Part shown: positions 18,088-28,086 of the stretch, one piece after another
How positions within the stretch are numbered: position 1 is the stretch's first letter
Layout: every line of letters begins with the position of its first letter
NCBI RefSeq assembly: GCF_001404515.1
Contig: NZ_CXWE01000003.1
Location: 620,001 to 684,000 of the forward strand
Length of the DNA stretch: 64,000 nt
Direction: 5' to 3'
Source: Roseibium album
Lineage (GTDB): Bacteria; Pseudomonadota; Alphaproteobacteria; Rhizobiales; Stappiaceae
Position numbers and translations under genes: made by a program
The notes under the pieces: generated by a model
The model's database searches: none
What the model was told of the DNA's origin: nothing
The model's input: the letters and a program-made list of their open reading frames with translations, nothing else

Positions 18088-18636
18088 TTACTCAGCGGCC
18101 GAAAGGTCCCGTTTCACATCATAGATAAAATAGTCGGACGTATCGTCATACGCCGCCAGGTAAATCTGACCTTTTGAAACAAATCCGATTTTCAAAAGAA
18201 GACTGGCGGATCTGACATTCTCTGTGTGGGTGATTGCGCACAGGCGCGGCAGATCCATGTTCTGCGCAACATACGCCAAAACCGCTCGGGCAGCTTCAGC
18301 CGCATACCCCTTGCCGCGGCTGTCCTGCAGAAAGGCGTAGCCAAGGTCGGGGTGGTCCAGCTCATCGCGAACGACAAGGCCGCAAGCGCCGATCGGTCTG
18401 CCCGTTTCCTTCAGTTCCACCAGCCACAGACCGACCCCGTGATCCGCAAAATGCACGAGCGTTTTGCCTTCGATGTAGCCGACTGCATCTTCGTCCGAAC
18501 GAATGCCCCGATCGGCTATGAAGCGATGGTAATCCGGCTCGTTCATCAGCGTTCTGTAAAAGACGGCATCATCCGGCGTCGGTAGGCGAAAGGTCAGACG
18601 CGTGCTTTCCGGAAACGGTTCTGCGGTAACAGTCAA
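18088..18636 (-). CDS. GNAT-family N-acetyltransferase
   Basis: 182 residues. Opens STRLTFRLPTPDDAVFYRTLMNEPDYHRFI, the RimJ-like pattern; motif A is DSRGKGYAAEAARAVLAYV and the end NVRSASLLLKIGF is conserved. Substrate unknown. Its stop directly abuts the stop of irr (convergent), and its start overlaps the nth stop by 4 bp, so it is translated together with nth. Confidence 0.9.
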   Translation of the reverse strand: MTVTAEPFPESTRLTFRLPTPDDAVFYRTLMNEPDYHRFIADRGIRSDEDAVGYIEGKTLVHFADHGVGLWLVELKETGRPIGACGLVVRDELDHPDLGYAFLQDSRGKGYAAEAARAVLAYVAQNMDLPRLCAITHTENVRSASLLLKIGFVSKGQIYLAAYDDTSDYFIYDVKRDLSAAE

Positions 18637-19448
18637 GCGATCTTATCCTTTTCAATCAACGCTCTGGTCCGCACAGCGATTTCGGGGATCGCGTCGAATT
18701 TTTCTTTTTCCCGGCTCTTGCAGAGATCGTAGATCACGCAACGCCTGCATTCCGGCTTGCGTGCCTTGCAGATATAGCGTCCATGCAGGATCAACCAGTG
18801 ATGGGCATGCAGGGAATATTCCGCCGGAACAGCCTTCTCCATGGCCTTTTCGACGTCGAGCGGGGTCTTTCCAGGAGCGATTCCAATCCGGTTACCGAGG
18901 CGGAACAGGTGCGTATCGACCGCGATCGTCGGATGACCAAAATAGATATTCAGCACAACATTGGCGGTTTTCCGACCGACGCCTGGCAATTCTTCGAGCG
19001 CTTCGCGATTTTCCGGAACCTCTCCGCCGTGTTCGCGAAGCAGTTGTTCGGACAGGAGGACGACGTTTTTCGCCTTGTTCTTGTAAAGACCGATCGTCCG
19101 GATCTCTTCCCGGACCCTGTCCTCGCCAAGAGCCAGCATTTTTTCAGGTGTATCCGCAATCTCGAAGAGGTTCTTCGTTGCCCGGTTGACACCGACATCC
19201 GTTGCCTGGGCCGACAAGACAACCGCGACCAGCAGTGTGAAGGCATTGACATAGTCGAGTTCGCCTTCCGGTTCGGGGTTGTCAGCGTGAAATCTCTGAA
19301 AGATGGCGAACGTCTCGGCCTTGCTGTACCGGGACCGTTTCAGCACCTTGCCGGGATTGTCGACGGACGGCGTTGTTTTTCCCGCCTGTTTCCGTTTCGC
19401 AGTCTGCCTGGGTGATTTGCTTTTGGCTGAGCTCTTTGCTTGGGTCAT
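18633..19448 (-). CDS. nth: Endonuclease III (DNA glycosylase/AP lyase)
   Basis: 271 residues from ATG 19448. Removes oxidised pyrimidines from DNA and nicks the abasic site. The helix-hairpin-helix and catalytic lysine lie in LPGVGRKTANVVL (Lys160) and the catalytic aspartate in VDTHLFRLGNR (Asp178). The [4Fe-4S] cluster ligands have the exact spacing C-x6-C-x2-C-x5-C near the end. The first 35 residues are Lys/Ser-rich and precede the core; a still longer frame from 19682 overlaps the divergent gene and is rejected. Only 22 bp separate its start from that of the divergent DUF2244 gene. Confidence 0.95.
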   Translation of the reverse strand: MTQAKSSAKSKSPRQTAKRKQAGKTTPSVDNPGKVLKRSRYSKAETFAIFQRFHADNPEPEGELDYVNAFTLLVAVVLSAQATDVGVNRATKNLFEIADTPEKMLALGEDRVREEIRTIGLYKNKAKNVVLLSEQLLREHGGEVPENREALEELPGVGRKTANVVLNIYFGHPTIAVDTHLFRLGNRIGIAPGKTPLDVEKAMEKAVPAEYSLHAHHWLILHGRYICKARKPECRRCVIYDLCKSREKEKFDAIPEIAVRTRALIEKDKIA

Positions 19449-19470
19449 GAACTCTCTATAATCAAACCTC

Positions 19471-19986
19471 ATGAGTGAGAACAATCCGAAACCAGAGATT
19501 AGTGACCGGTCGAAGGATATGGACAGTCCTTTTTTCTCGGCTGTTTTGACACCGTACAGGTCCTTGGGCCCGAACGGTTTCATGATCCTGATGCTTTGTT
19601 TCGGCGCGGTCAGCTTTGCCGCGGGCATCCTGTTCTGGAGCATAGGTGCCTGGCCGGTCTTCGGATTCTTCGGTCTCGACATCGCCCTGCTCTGGTTCGC
19701 GTTCCGGATGAACTACCGGTCCGCGAAAACCTATGAAGAGGTTGTTGTGTCCCGTAACGACCTGATCATTCGCAAGGTCGGGCCGGGCAAACGCTTCCAG
19801 GAATTCAGGTTCAACCCGTTCTGGGTCAGGCTTTCGATTGAGCGCGTCGAAGACGAAGGCGTCGTGAAAATCACGCTGACGAGCCGGGGTGAGTCGGTCG
19901 ATCTCGGCAATTTTCTCAATCCGGACGACCGGACAAGCTTTGCCGGCGCCATGGCAAATGCACTCGCCGTGGCGAAGGCGGGCTGA
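19471..19986 (+). CDS. DUF2244 membrane protein
   Basis: 171 residues. Two adjacent hydrophobic helices (about residues 37-75: FMILMLCFGAVSFAAGILFWSIGAWPVFGFFGLDIALLWFAF, two segments) are followed by a cytoplasmic or periplasmic beta-rich domain. This is the pattern of DUF2244 proteins, which are common in alphaproteobacteria and of unknown function. Starts 22 bp from the divergent nth. Confidence 0.85.
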   Translation: MSENNPKPEISDRSKDMDSPFFSAVLTPYRSLGPNGFMILMLCFGAVSFAAGILFWSIGAWPVFGFFGLDIALLWFAFRMNYRSAKTYEEVVVSRNDLIIRKVGPGKRFQEFRFNPFWVRLSIERVEDEGVVKITLTSRGESVDLGNFLNPDDRTSFAGAMANALAVAKAG

Positions 19987-19988
19987 CC

Positions 19989-21176
19989 TCAGGTAGTCTC
20001 CTGGGCTGTACCGGGTTGAATTCGCAATGTTGCCATCAGCACGATGAGTGCAACGACAGAGGAGCAGGCGGCGACATAGAGCACCGTCTTGAAGTCGGTC
20101 GCACTTGCAATGATGCCCATGGAAACACTGCCGATCATGCCACCCAGAAACAGGCTGTTCATGTAAATGGCGGTTGCCCGACCGGGGCGGTCTGGCGCGA
20201 AACTTTGCACGAAGCTGATCGAAACGCCTGCAAACAGGCCGTAATAGACACCTTCCATCACGGAAACGGCAATTACATGCCAGAGTTCGGTGACCTGGGT
20301 GAACAGCAGCATGCTTGTCGCGGCAAGAACCGAGGCAAGCACAAGAACCTGACGGATACCGATGCGTTCGGCCAGGCGCACGGACCCGAAGATCACGAAC
20401 ACCTCCACCAGGCATTTGACCGATAGGGACAGTCCGGGCGTGGATCCGGGAAGGCCGGTTTCCTGAACGAAAAACAGCGGCATGGCAGAAACGAACAGCG
20501 TGTTGGTGACGACGAAGCCGAGACATGTCAGCCCGGCGATCAGAAGGCCCCAGTTGACGGGCTCGTCCTTGCTTTTGACTTTCGGCTTGCTGTTCGATCT
20601 GAAATCGGCCGGTATCGATAGCCACGCAAGCACCAGGAACACAAGGCCGACGACAAACGCGCAGAAAAAGGTGACCGAAAAGCCGTATTGGGCAACCAGG
20701 GTAAAGGAGGCCGCGGGTCCGATCATCCAGGCAAGGGATACGGTCATGCGAAGCCATGAATTGATCCGCGCTACATCCAGATCGTTGCGTTCGGCGTAGA
20801 TGCGGCCATAGGTGAAAATCGTGCCCGATCCCATGTTCGCCAGACCCATCAGCGGCGCGACGAGCAGCACCAGCATCAGGAGGCTTGAAACCTGTGTCAG
20901 CAATGCTGTCAGGACAATGAACGCGCAGATGGAGATGAGCAGCAACCGTTTTACCAGAAAACCGTGATCCAGCTGCTCGCCAGCCCAGCGGTTGGCAACC
21001 AGGGTGAGCGGCATCACCAGCCCGGTATAGAGCCCCACCTGCCATGGCTTCGACCCGAGCCCCTCGACGATGAAAAAGCTCATCAGCGGTATGAGCGCAG
21101 ATGCACCAAGGCTTTTGGTGAACTGCAGCAGCATTATCAACAGCACCTGTCGCGGGAGCTGCGCAGAAGAAAACAT
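19989..21176 (-). CDS. Major facilitator superfamily transporter
   Basis: 395 residues from ATG 21176, with twelve hydrophobic segments in two halves split by a charged loop (FRSNSKPKVKSKDEPVNW, around residue 190). The first cytoplasmic loop (NRWAGEQLDHGFLVKR) and the late RPGRATAIYMNSLFLGGMIGS segment resemble sugar-efflux-like (SET) MFS members, but the substrate is not predictable. An in-frame TTG at 21221 would add 15 residues; neither start has a good ribosome-binding site. The stop is 2 bp from the convergent DUF2244 stop. Confidence 0.85.
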   Translation of the reverse strand: MFSSAQLPRQVLLIMLLQFTKSLGASALIPLMSFFIVEGLGSKPWQVGLYTGLVMPLTLVANRWAGEQLDHGFLVKRLLLISICAFIVLTALLTQVSSLLMLVLLVAPLMGLANMGSGTIFTYGRIYAERNDLDVARINSWLRMTVSLAWMIGPAASFTLVAQYGFSVTFFCAFVVGLVFLVLAWLSIPADFRSNSKPKVKSKDEPVNWGLLIAGLTCLGFVVTNTLFVSAMPLFFVQETGLPGSTPGLSLSVKCLVEVFVIFGSVRLAERIGIRQVLVLASVLAATSMLLFTQVTELWHVIAVSVMEGVYYGLFAGVSISFVQSFAPDRPGRATAIYMNSLFLGGMIGSVSMGIIASATDFKTVLYVAACSSVVALIVLMATLRIQPGTAQETT

Positions 21177-21261
21177 GATCGGAATGGCCGCTTTAAGAGG
21201 AGGCTTTGGAAGCGGTGTCAACCTAATCCGACTTTCCGGTCAGGTCACGTAAAAAGCGCAA

Positions 21262-23982
21262 TCAGCCGTCACCACCCGCCTGAAGCGTCTTGAGCTGGTA
21301 CAACGCTTCAAGGGCTTCCCTTGGTGTCATGTCGTCGGGAGCAAGTTCCGTCAGGGCTTCGCTGACAGGGTTCGGTTTTGCCGGATCGGCGGCGCCGCCG
21401 GGAGGCTTTGTTGTGATATTGGCAAAAAGCGGTAACTCGTCGATCAGGCTTTCCGCGGGCGAGCGCCGGTCCTGTTCCTCGAGTTGGCCGAGAACCTGCT
21501 TCGAACGCTCGACGACCATTGCAGGAAGACCTGCGAGCTTGGCGACCTGGATACCATAGGACCGGTCGGCTGCCCCGGGGACAATTTCATGAAGAAAAAT
21601 GACGTCGCCGTTCCATTCCTTGACGGATACGGTGGCGTTTGAAAGCCGATCGAGCTTGGCCGAAAGCGCCGTCAATTCGTGATAGTGCGTCGCAAAGAGC
21701 GCCCGGGACTTGTTGACTTCGTGCAGGTGTTCGATCGTCGCCCAGGCGATCGACAAACCATCGAATGTCGCCGTGCCGCGGCCGATTTCATCCAGAATGA
21801 CCAGTGATCGGTCGCCTGCCTGATTGAGAATGGCGGCGGTCTCGACCATTTCGACCATGAATGTGGAGCGGCCACGTGCCAGATCGTCGGCGGCTCCGAC
21901 ACGCGAAAATAGCCGGTCCACCACGCCGATATGGGCTTCAAGTGCGGGAACGAAGGACCCCATCTGGGCAAGGACGGCAATCAGCGCGTTTTGCCGCAGG
22001 AAGGTCGACTTACCTGCCATGTTGGGGCCGGTGATGAGCCAGATATGGCCAATTTCCTCCGACGCATCCGGTCCGAGGTTGGCATCATTCGCGACAAAAC
22101 TCTCCCCACCGGTTTTCCTGAGCGCCAGCTCGACGACCGGGTGACGACCACCCTTGATTTCGAAAGCCCGGCTGTCGTCGATCACGGGCCTGGAATAGTT
22201 TTCCTCCTGCGCGAGTTTTGCCAGCGCTGCGGACACATCCAGAATGCTCAGACCATGGGCCGCCGCCTTGATTGCATCGCCTGTCTCGATGATCGCCTGA
22301 CCAAGCTGATCGAAGATTTCCAGTTCGATGGCCAGTGCCCGTTCGCCGGCGCTGGCAATCTTCGATTCAAGATCGGCCAGTTCCGTGGTTGTGAACCGCA
22401 TGGCACCCGCCATTGTCTGCCGGTGAATGAACCTTGCCGGATCGGCGGTCAGCTTTTCCGTTTGGGCGGTTGGAGCCTCGATGAACCAGCCAAGCACGTT
22501 GTTGTGCTTGATCTTCAGGGACCTGAGGCCGAGTTCTTCCGAGTATTCCGCCTGCAGTTTGGCAATCACCTTGCGGCTTTCGTCACGCAGCGAACGCAGT
22601 TCGTCGAGATCGGAATTGTATCCGGTTGCAACAAAGCCACCATCCCGTTTCAGAAGAGGCGGTTCTTCCTTGATCGCGGCGACAAGTTGCGTGCCCAGTT
22701 CATGTGGTGCCTGTTCCAGGCTCGCACGGGCAGCGGCAATTTCTGCCGGAATGTCTCCATTCCGGGTCTGGTCGAGTACGGCGCGCGCGGCAGCAAGACC
22801 CTGTGCGACACTGAGAATATCGCGTGGTCCTCCGCGGTTGAGGGCAATCCTGGAAAGCGCGCGAGCCATGTCTGGTGCGCCTTTTAACGTCTGGCGCAAT
22901 CCTTCACGCTTGATTTCATTGGTGAGGAAAAACGCAACCGAATCGTGCCGGTGATGAATGGCATCGACATTGACCAGCGGCCCGGCGAGGCGGCTCGCCA
23001 GCAGACGGGATCCGCCTCCGGTCACGGTCCGGTCGATAGTGGCCAGCAGTGACCCTTGCCTTTCGCCGGAAAGCGTGCGGGCCAGCTCGAGATTGGCGCG
23101 GGTCGCCGGATCGATCAGCATGCGTCCGGCGCCCGCCTCGCGCATTGGGGGATCGAGCGGTGGGCGTTCGCCCAGTTGCGTGCGTTCGATATAGGACAAT
23201 ATTCCGGCGGCTGCCGACAGTTCCGCCCGGCTGAATGTGCCGAAGCCGTCAAGGGTTTTCACGCCAAAATAATGGGCCAGCCGGTCGCTGGCCGTCGAAC
23301 TGTCGAAAAAGGCGCGCGGGACGGGTGACAGGGAGCCGCCGGATTGTTCGGCGACGAGCCGGAGGTCGCTTTCCTGCAGCAGCGAGTCGGCAAGGATCAG
23401 TTCGCGGGGTGACACTTGCGCCAGATCGGCGGCCAGTCTTTGCTGATCGGTTTCAGACAGTTGAAACGAACCGGTGGACATGTCGATCCAGGCAAGCCCG
23501 AAGACGGCATCACCCGATAGCGAACCGCCTTTGAGGCGGGTCAGCGCCATCAGGTAATTGTTGGTGCCGGCGTCCAGAAGGCGTTCTTCGGTCAGAGTTC
23601 CGGGCGTCACCAGCCGGACCACGTCACGGCGCACGACGGATTTGGAGCCGCGTTTCTTTGCTTCCGCAGGATCCTCGGTCTGTTCGCAAACCGAAACCCG
23701 GTGTCCCTTGGCAATCAGTTTCTGGAGATAGTCGTCGGCCGCATGCACGGGCACGCCGCACATCGGGATGTCGTCTCCCTGGTGTTTGCCGCGCTTGGTG
23801 AGCGTGATGCCGAGCGATTGTGAGGCAATTTCCGCGTCTTCGAAAAACAGCTCGTAGAAATCACCCATCCGGTAGAACAGGAGACTGTCCGGATTGGCGG
23901 TCTTTATCTCGATATACTGGGCCATCATCGGCGTCACTTTTTGATCGGCCGGGGCTGTTTTCTGCGCGTTCTGTCCACTCAT
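21262..23982 (-). CDS. mutS: DNA mismatch repair protein MutS
   Basis: 906 residues from [11 protein letters not shown]. Recognises mismatches and starts repair with MutL. The mismatch-binding motif is [15 protein letters not shown], with the Phe-x-Glu wedge near residue 50. The C-terminal ABC ATPase has Walker [10 protein letters not shown], signature-like [14 protein letters not shown], Walker [12 protein letters not shown] and ATHYHELT. An ATG ten codons upstream is less likely. It is divergent from the malic enzyme gene across 135 bp. Confidence 0.98.
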   Translation of the reverse strand: MSGQNAQKTAPADQKVTPMMAQYIEIKTANPDSLLFYRMGDFYELFFEDAEIASQSLGITLTKRGKHQGDDIPMCGVPVHAADDYLQKLIAKGHRVSVCEQTEDPAEAKKRGSKSVVRRDVVRLVTPGTLTEERLLDAGTNNYLMALTRLKGGSLSGDAVFGLAWIDMSTGSFQLSETDQQRLAADLAQVSPRELILADSLLQESDLRLVAEQSGGSLSPVPRAFFDSSTASDRLAHYFGVKTLDGFGTFSRAELSAAAGILSYIERTQLGERPPLDPPMREAGAGRMLIDPATRANLELARTLSGERQGSLLATIDRTVTGGGSRLLASRLAGPLVNVDAIHHRHDSVAFFLTNEIKREGLRQTLKGAPDMARALSRIALNRGGPRDILSVAQGLAAARAVLDQTRNGDIPAEIAAARASLEQAPHELGTQLVAAIKEEPPLLKRDGGFVATGYNSDLDELRSLRDESRKVIAKLQAEYSEELGLRSLKIKHNNVLGWFIEAPTAQTEKLTADPARFIHRQTMAGAMRFTTTELADLESKIASAGERALAIELEIFDQLGQAIIETGDAIKAAAHGLSILDVSAALAKLAQEENYSRPVIDDSRAFEIKGGRHPVVELALRKTGGESFVANDANLGPDASEEIGHIWLITGPNMAGKSTFLRQNALIAVLAQMGSFVPALEAHIGVVDRLFSRVGAADDLARGRSTFMVEMVETAAILNQAGDRSLVILDEIGRGTATFDGLSIAWATIEHLHEVNKSRALFATHYHELTALSAKLDRLSNATVSVKEWNGDVIFLHEIVPGAADRSYGIQVAKLAGLPAMVVERSKQVLGQLEEQDRRSPAESLIDELPLFANITTKPPGGAADPAKPNPVSEALTELAPDDMTPREALEALYQLKTLQAGGDG

Positions 23983-24117
23983 GACAAATACGTACCAAAC
24001 CTCGCCCGCCATTCCACAAAAGGGTTATGCCTTCTTGGCTTGAGGCTTCATTTTCCAGGGGATAAGGTCGGTGTCCCGCCTCGATAAGAAGTGCGACCAG
24101 GAGGAAACACCCGCGCC

Positions 24118-26400
24118 ATGTCCACCGATAAGACTTCGCCAAAAACCAGTGTCAGCTTTACGGATCAGGAAGCTCTTCAGTTTCACCAACAGGGCCGGCC
24201 CGGCAAGCTCGAGGTCACACCGACCAAGCCGATGGCCACGCAGCGCGATCTGTCACTGGCCTATTCGCCAGGTGTGGCGGTACCTGTCTTGGCGATAGCG
24301 GATGATCCGAGCCGGGCATATGACTACACCACCAAGGGCAATCTGGTTGCCGTGATCTCCAACGGTTCCGCCATTCTGGGTCTGGGCAATCTTGGCGCGC
24401 TCGCCTCCAAACCCGTGATGGAAGGCAAGGCGGTTCTGTTCAAACGTTTCGCCGACGTGGATTCAATAGATCTTGAAGTCGAGACCCAGGACGTTGAGGA
24501 GTTCATCAATTCCGTGCGCTACCTCGGTCCCTCTTTCGGTGGCATCAATCTGGAAGACATCAAGGCGCCCGACTGTTTCATCATCGAACAGCGTTTGCGC
24601 GAATTGATGGATATTCCGGTCTTTCACGACGATCAGCACGGTACGGCGATCATCGCGGCGGCGGGACTTTTTAATGCGCTGCACCTCACGGGGAGAGACC
24701 TGAAGACAACGAAGGTCGTGTGCAACGGCGCCGGGGCGGCAGGCATTGCCTGTATCGAACTTGTCAAGGCAATGGGGGTTCCCCATGACAACGTCACGCT
24801 ATGCGATACCAAGGGTGTTATCTACAAGGGCCGTGCCGAGGGTATGAACCAATGGAAATCGGCGCATGCGATCGAGACGTCCGACCGGTCACTGTATGAT
24901 GCAATGAAGGGTGCGGATGTTTTCCTGGGTGTTTCGGTCAAGGGCGCTCTGACATCGGACATGCTGCGCGTCATGGCGCCAAACCCGATTATCTTTGCGA
25001 TGGCCAATCCGGACCCGGAAATCACGCCGGAGGATGCCGCGGCCGTTCGTGATGATGCAATTGTTGCCACCGGCCGGTCCGACTATCCGAACCAGGTCAA
25101 CAATGTGCTCGGGTTTCCCTATATATTCCGCGGCGCGCTCGACGTTCACGCGACAACAATCAACGACGAGATGAAAGTTGCATGCGCTCACGCATTGGCG
25201 GAGCTTGCGCGCGAGGAAGTGCCCGACGAGGTGGCTGCCGCCTATCGCGGCAACCGTCCGAAATTCGGTCCGGAATATATCATCCCCGTTCCGTTCGATC
25301 CCCGGTTGATCCACGCCATCCCGCCAGCCGTCGCACAGGCCGCAATGGATTCAGGCGTCGCCAGACGCCCGATCGTCGACATGGAGGCCTACAAGCACCA
25401 GCTTTCAGCACGGCGCGACCCGATTGCCGGAACGTTGCAGCGGATTTTCACCAAGGTCCGCCAGCAGCCCAAGCGCGTCGTCTTCGCCGAAGGTGAGGAA
25501 GAGCCGGTCATCCGTGCGGCTGTCGCATTCGCTTCGCAGGGCCTTGGCGAAGCGATTCTCATCGGCCGGGAGGACGAGATCAATTCCATGGCTGATCAGG
25601 CGGGTGTCGATATCGATCGCCCCGGTGTTTCCATCCAGAATGCCCGTCTCTCGGATCGGAATGAGGACTATGCGCAATATCTTTATGGCCGCCTTCAGCG
25701 CAAGGGTTACCTGCTGCGCGATTGCCAGCGCATGGTCAACAACGACCGGAATTACTGGGGGGCCATCATGGTGGCCCGCGGAGACGCTGATGCCATGGTG
25801 ACCGGTCTTACGCGGAACTATTCGGTCGCGCTCGATACGGTCAAGGCAACCATCGATCCGAAACCCGGGCACCGGGTCATCGGCGTGTCGTTGGCTCTTG
25901 TCCGGGGCAAAACCGTTCTGATCGCCGACACGGCGGTGATCGATATGCCGAATTCGGAAGAACTCGCCGACATCGCGGAAGAAGCTGCCCATGTCGCGCG
26001 CAAGCTCGGCTATGAGCCGCGTATCGCAATGCTGGCCTATTCCACCTTCGGTCATCCGCGCGGGGAGCGGTCTGAAAAAGTCATCGAGGCGGTCAAGATC
26101 CTCGACCGCCGGCGGGTGGATTTCGAATATGACGGGGACATGGCTGCCGACGTTGCCCTGAACATGGACCGGATGGCTGCTTACCCGTTCTGCCGTCTTT
26201 CAGGTCCGGCGAACGTCCTGGTCATGCCGGCGTTCCACTCCGCTTCGATTTCCACAAAGATGCTCCAGGAACTGGGTGGGGCCACCGTCATCGGCCCACT
26301 TCTGACCGGCTTCGACAAGTCGATCCAGATCTTGCCGATCGGAGCCAAGGACAGCGACATCGTCAATATGGCGGCAATTGCGGCGTTCAACGTGTCCTGA
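24118..26400 (+). CDS. maeB: NADP-dependent malic enzyme with C-terminal phosphotransacetylase-like domain
   Basis: 760 residues, the length of the MaeB hybrid type. Oxidatively decarboxylates malate to pyruvate with NADP. Residues 1-430 form the malic enzyme: YSPGVAVPVLAI, the FHDDQHGTAII active-site motif and the CNGAGAAGIACIEL nucleotide-binding loop. Residues 440-760 resemble phosphate acetyltransferase but act as a regulatory domain, sensing acetyl-CoA in characterised members. The ATG at 24118 sits behind an AGGAGGAAA ribosome-binding sequence; a frame starting at 24091 would include that site. Confidence 0.96.
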   Translation: MSTDKTSPKTSVSFTDQEALQFHQQGRPGKLEVTPTKPMATQRDLSLAYSPGVAVPVLAIADDPSRAYDYTTKGNLVAVISNGSAILGLGNLGALASKPVMEGKAVLFKRFADVDSIDLEVETQDVEEFINSVRYLGPSFGGINLEDIKAPDCFIIEQRLRELMDIPVFHDDQHGTAIIAAAGLFNALHLTGRDLKTTKVVCNGAGAAGIACIELVKAMGVPHDNVTLCDTKGVIYKGRAEGMNQWKSAHAIETSDRSLYDAMKGADVFLGVSVKGALTSDMLRVMAPNPIIFAMANPDPEITPEDAAAVRDDAIVATGRSDYPNQVNNVLGFPYIFRGALDVHATTINDEMKVACAHALAELAREEVPDEVAAAYRGNRPKFGPEYIIPVPFDPRLIHAIPPAVAQAAMDSGVARRPIVDMEAYKHQLSARRDPIAGTLQRIFTKVRQQPKRVVFAEGEEEPVIRAAVAFASQGLGEAILIGREDEINSMADQAGVDIDRPGVSIQNARLSDRNEDYAQYLYGRLQRKGYLLRDCQRMVNNDRNYWGAIMVARGDADAMVTGLTRNYSVALDTVKATIDPKPGHRVIGVSLALVRGKTVLIADTAVIDMPNSEELADIAEEAAHVARKLGYEPRIAMLAYSTFGHPRGERSEKVIEAVKILDRRRVDFEYDGDMAADVALNMDRMAAYPFCRLSGPANVLVMPAFHSASISTKMLQELGGATVIGPLLTGFDKSIQILPIGAKDSDIVNMAAIAAFNVS

Positions 26401-26431
26401 CTCGCTTATCGGCAAGTCATTTACGAAAAGA

Positions 26432-26455
26432 TCATCCCCGCCGGTGCGGGGATGA
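26432..26455. repeat. Perfect 10-bp inverted repeat between convergent genes
   Basis: TCATCCCCGC and GCGGGGATGA flank a CGGT loop. No T-run follows on either strand, so it is not a classic terminator. It lies between the convergent maeB and hydrolase ends and resembles the ATCCCGG-type palindrome at 34994-35027. Confidence 0.75.
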
Positions 26456-26481
26456 CAGGATGCATGTGCGTGACAGGTCAG

Positions 26482-27258
26482 TCAGCCTTGAGTAATCTCG
26501 GCCAGTCTGTCCGGTAAAGGTTGCTGTTCTGTCCAGGCACGCAGTGTTTCGGCAAAGAGCTCATTGTCGTTTGCGATCCAGCCGTGTCCCAGGCCGGGGA
26601 CGAGCCGGGAAGTGCAATTCGGCATGGCAGCCTGAAATGCCGACAGCGAAGCGAGAATGGCCGGATGCTCCTTTTCGCCTGCGACCACCAGGGTTCGTGT
26701 TGCAACGTGCGAAAGCTCCGGCGATGCATCGAAATCGAGCGCCAGAGATCCGATTTTCCGCATCGTTCTGGAAGATGCATTCGAGCGTCCGGAAGCCTGG
26801 CTGATCAGCTTTGTATCCGATACGCCCATGGATCGGGCCATCTTCTCGCGGTTCCTCTTGGAATTCATCATCCAGGTCGAAGCATGCATGATCGCTCGGA
26901 TAAACACCGAGGCCGGAATAGGATTGTGTTGAAAACCGCTGAAGATGGCACTTTCCACGAGATGTGGATGGCGAACCAACAACCGGAAGCCGACATAAGA
27001 GCCCAAGGACAGTCCGGCGAGATGAACGCGCTTGGGATCAAGGCTTTCGATCAACTCGGCAACCCGGTCACTGGCATCGTCAAAATCGGTGAAGGGTACA
27101 CCTTCCGATTTTCCGTGACCTGGTAAGTCCGGACATATGCAATTGAACCCGGAAAGAAGTTCTGCGGACCGTGTCCAGATTCGCCCGTCGAACCCCGCTG
27201 CGTGGAGAAGAACGATCGACTTCTGCTCGTTCGATCCGGAGTGCCGGTAGTGAAGCAT
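26482..27258 (-). CDS. Alpha/beta-fold hydrolase
   Basis: 258 residues. The oxyanion region is IVLLHAAGFDGRIW, PDLPGHGKSEG follows, the nucleophile elbow GLSLGSYVG carries serine near residue 92, and the catalytic histidine is in PGLGHGWIAND. This is a classical small alpha/beta hydrolase of the esterase/3-oxoadipate enol-lactonase-like group; the substrate is not deducible. It is divergent from trpF across 151 bp. Confidence 0.9.
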   Translation of the reverse strand: MLHYRHSGSNEQKSIVLLHAAGFDGRIWTRSAELLSGFNCICPDLPGHGKSEGVPFTDFDDASDRVAELIESLDPKRVHLAGLSLGSYVGFRLLVRHPHLVESAIFSGFQHNPIPASVFIRAIMHASTWMMNSKRNREKMARSMGVSDTKLISQASGRSNASSRTMRKIGSLALDFDASPELSHVATRTLVVAGEKEHPAILASLSAFQAAMPNCTSRLVPGLGHGWIANDNELFAETLRAWTEQQPLPDRLAEITQG

Positions 27259-27372
27259 TCAATTTGCCTTCAAGCTCTGAAATGCGGAATTACGGATAAT
27301 TGCCACCTGGTTGATCGGGATGTTTGCGCCTGACTTGGCACCGGGTCGACGCAATAAGCCGGAAATCCCCTT

Positions 27373-27401
27373 TTGACAAACTCTTCTGCACCGGCGATAC
27401 C
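27373..27401 (+). promoter_or_regulatory. Sigma-70 type promoter of trpF-trpB
   Basis: TTGACA (27373-27378), 17-bp spacer, GATACC (27396-27401). The expected transcription start falls at about 27407-27410, on or just before the trpF ATG at 27410, so the transcript may be leaderless. Confidence 0.65.
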
Positions 27402-27409
27402 TCGATCCC

Positions 27410-28054
27410 ATGTCTGATATTCAAGTCAAAATCTGCGGTCTGTCGACAGAAGAAACCATGGAAGCCGCGCTCGATGCCGGGGCGGACATGGTCGGGCTGA
27501 TGTTTTTTCCGAAAAGCCCCCGCCATGTCTCGTTGAGCAAGGCCTGCAAGTTGGCGGATATGGCGCGCGGCAAAGCAGAGATCGTGGCAGTAACCGTGAA
27601 TATGGACCCGGACGGATTGTCGCGGATCAGGGAGCTCGTAAACCCGGATATGATCCAGTTTCACGGCTCGGAAGCGCCGGAAGCGCTTGCCGCGGCAAAG
27701 GTGATGCAGGGCACCAAGGTCATGAAGGCCCTGTCGGTTGGCGAACGGGAAGATCTGGAACGCGCCCGGTACTACTCTATTGTAGCGGATTGGATCCTGT
27801 TTGATGCCAAGCCACCCAAGGACTCGGAGCTACCTGGCGGCAATGGTGTGTCCTATGACTGGACACTCCTGAAAGATCTTGACCTGGAAAAGCCTTTCCT
27901 GCTTTCAGGAGGCCTGGATCCGGCGAACGTCGGCGATGCTATTCGGCAAAGCGGCGTGAAGGCGGTTGATGTATCTTCCGGTGTCGAGCGGGACAAGGGC
28001 GTCAAGGACAGTGAACGAATTCGCGCTTTTGTGGCGGCGGCCAAAAGCGCCTGA
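27410..28054 (+). CDS. trpF: Phosphoribosylanthranilate isomerase TrpF
   Basis: 214 residues. Third step of tryptophan synthesis from chorismate. The VKICGL motif with the catalytic cysteine is near the N-terminus; the aspartate is in WILFDAKP and the phosphate-binding end is [18 protein letters not shown]. No ribosome-binding sequence precedes the ATG, which lies only 8 bp after the -10 element. trpB follows after 32 bp. Confidence 0.97.
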   Translation: MSDIQVKICGLSTEETMEAALDAGADMVGLMFFPKSPRHVSLSKACKLADMARGKAEIVAVTVNMDPDGLSRIRELVNPDMIQFHGSEAPEALAAAKVMQGTKVMKALSVGEREDLERARYYSIVADWILFDAKPPKDSELPGGNGVSYDWTLLKDLDLEKPFLLSGGLDPANVGDAIRQSGVKAVDVSSGVERDKGVKDSERIRAFVAAAKSA

Positions 28055-28086
28055 TTTCCGGACTTGCCGGTTTAAGGAGTAAACGC

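Noticed and set aside
19449..19682. N-terminal extension of endonuclease III to 349 residues
   Set aside because: The extra 78 codons are antisense to the DUF2244 gene and have no glycosylase similarity.
19462..21045. A 527-codon minus-strand frame over the DUF2244 and MFS genes
   Set aside because: The product is Arg/His/Cys-rich without recognisable motifs, and the MFS frame on the same strand has full membrane topology.
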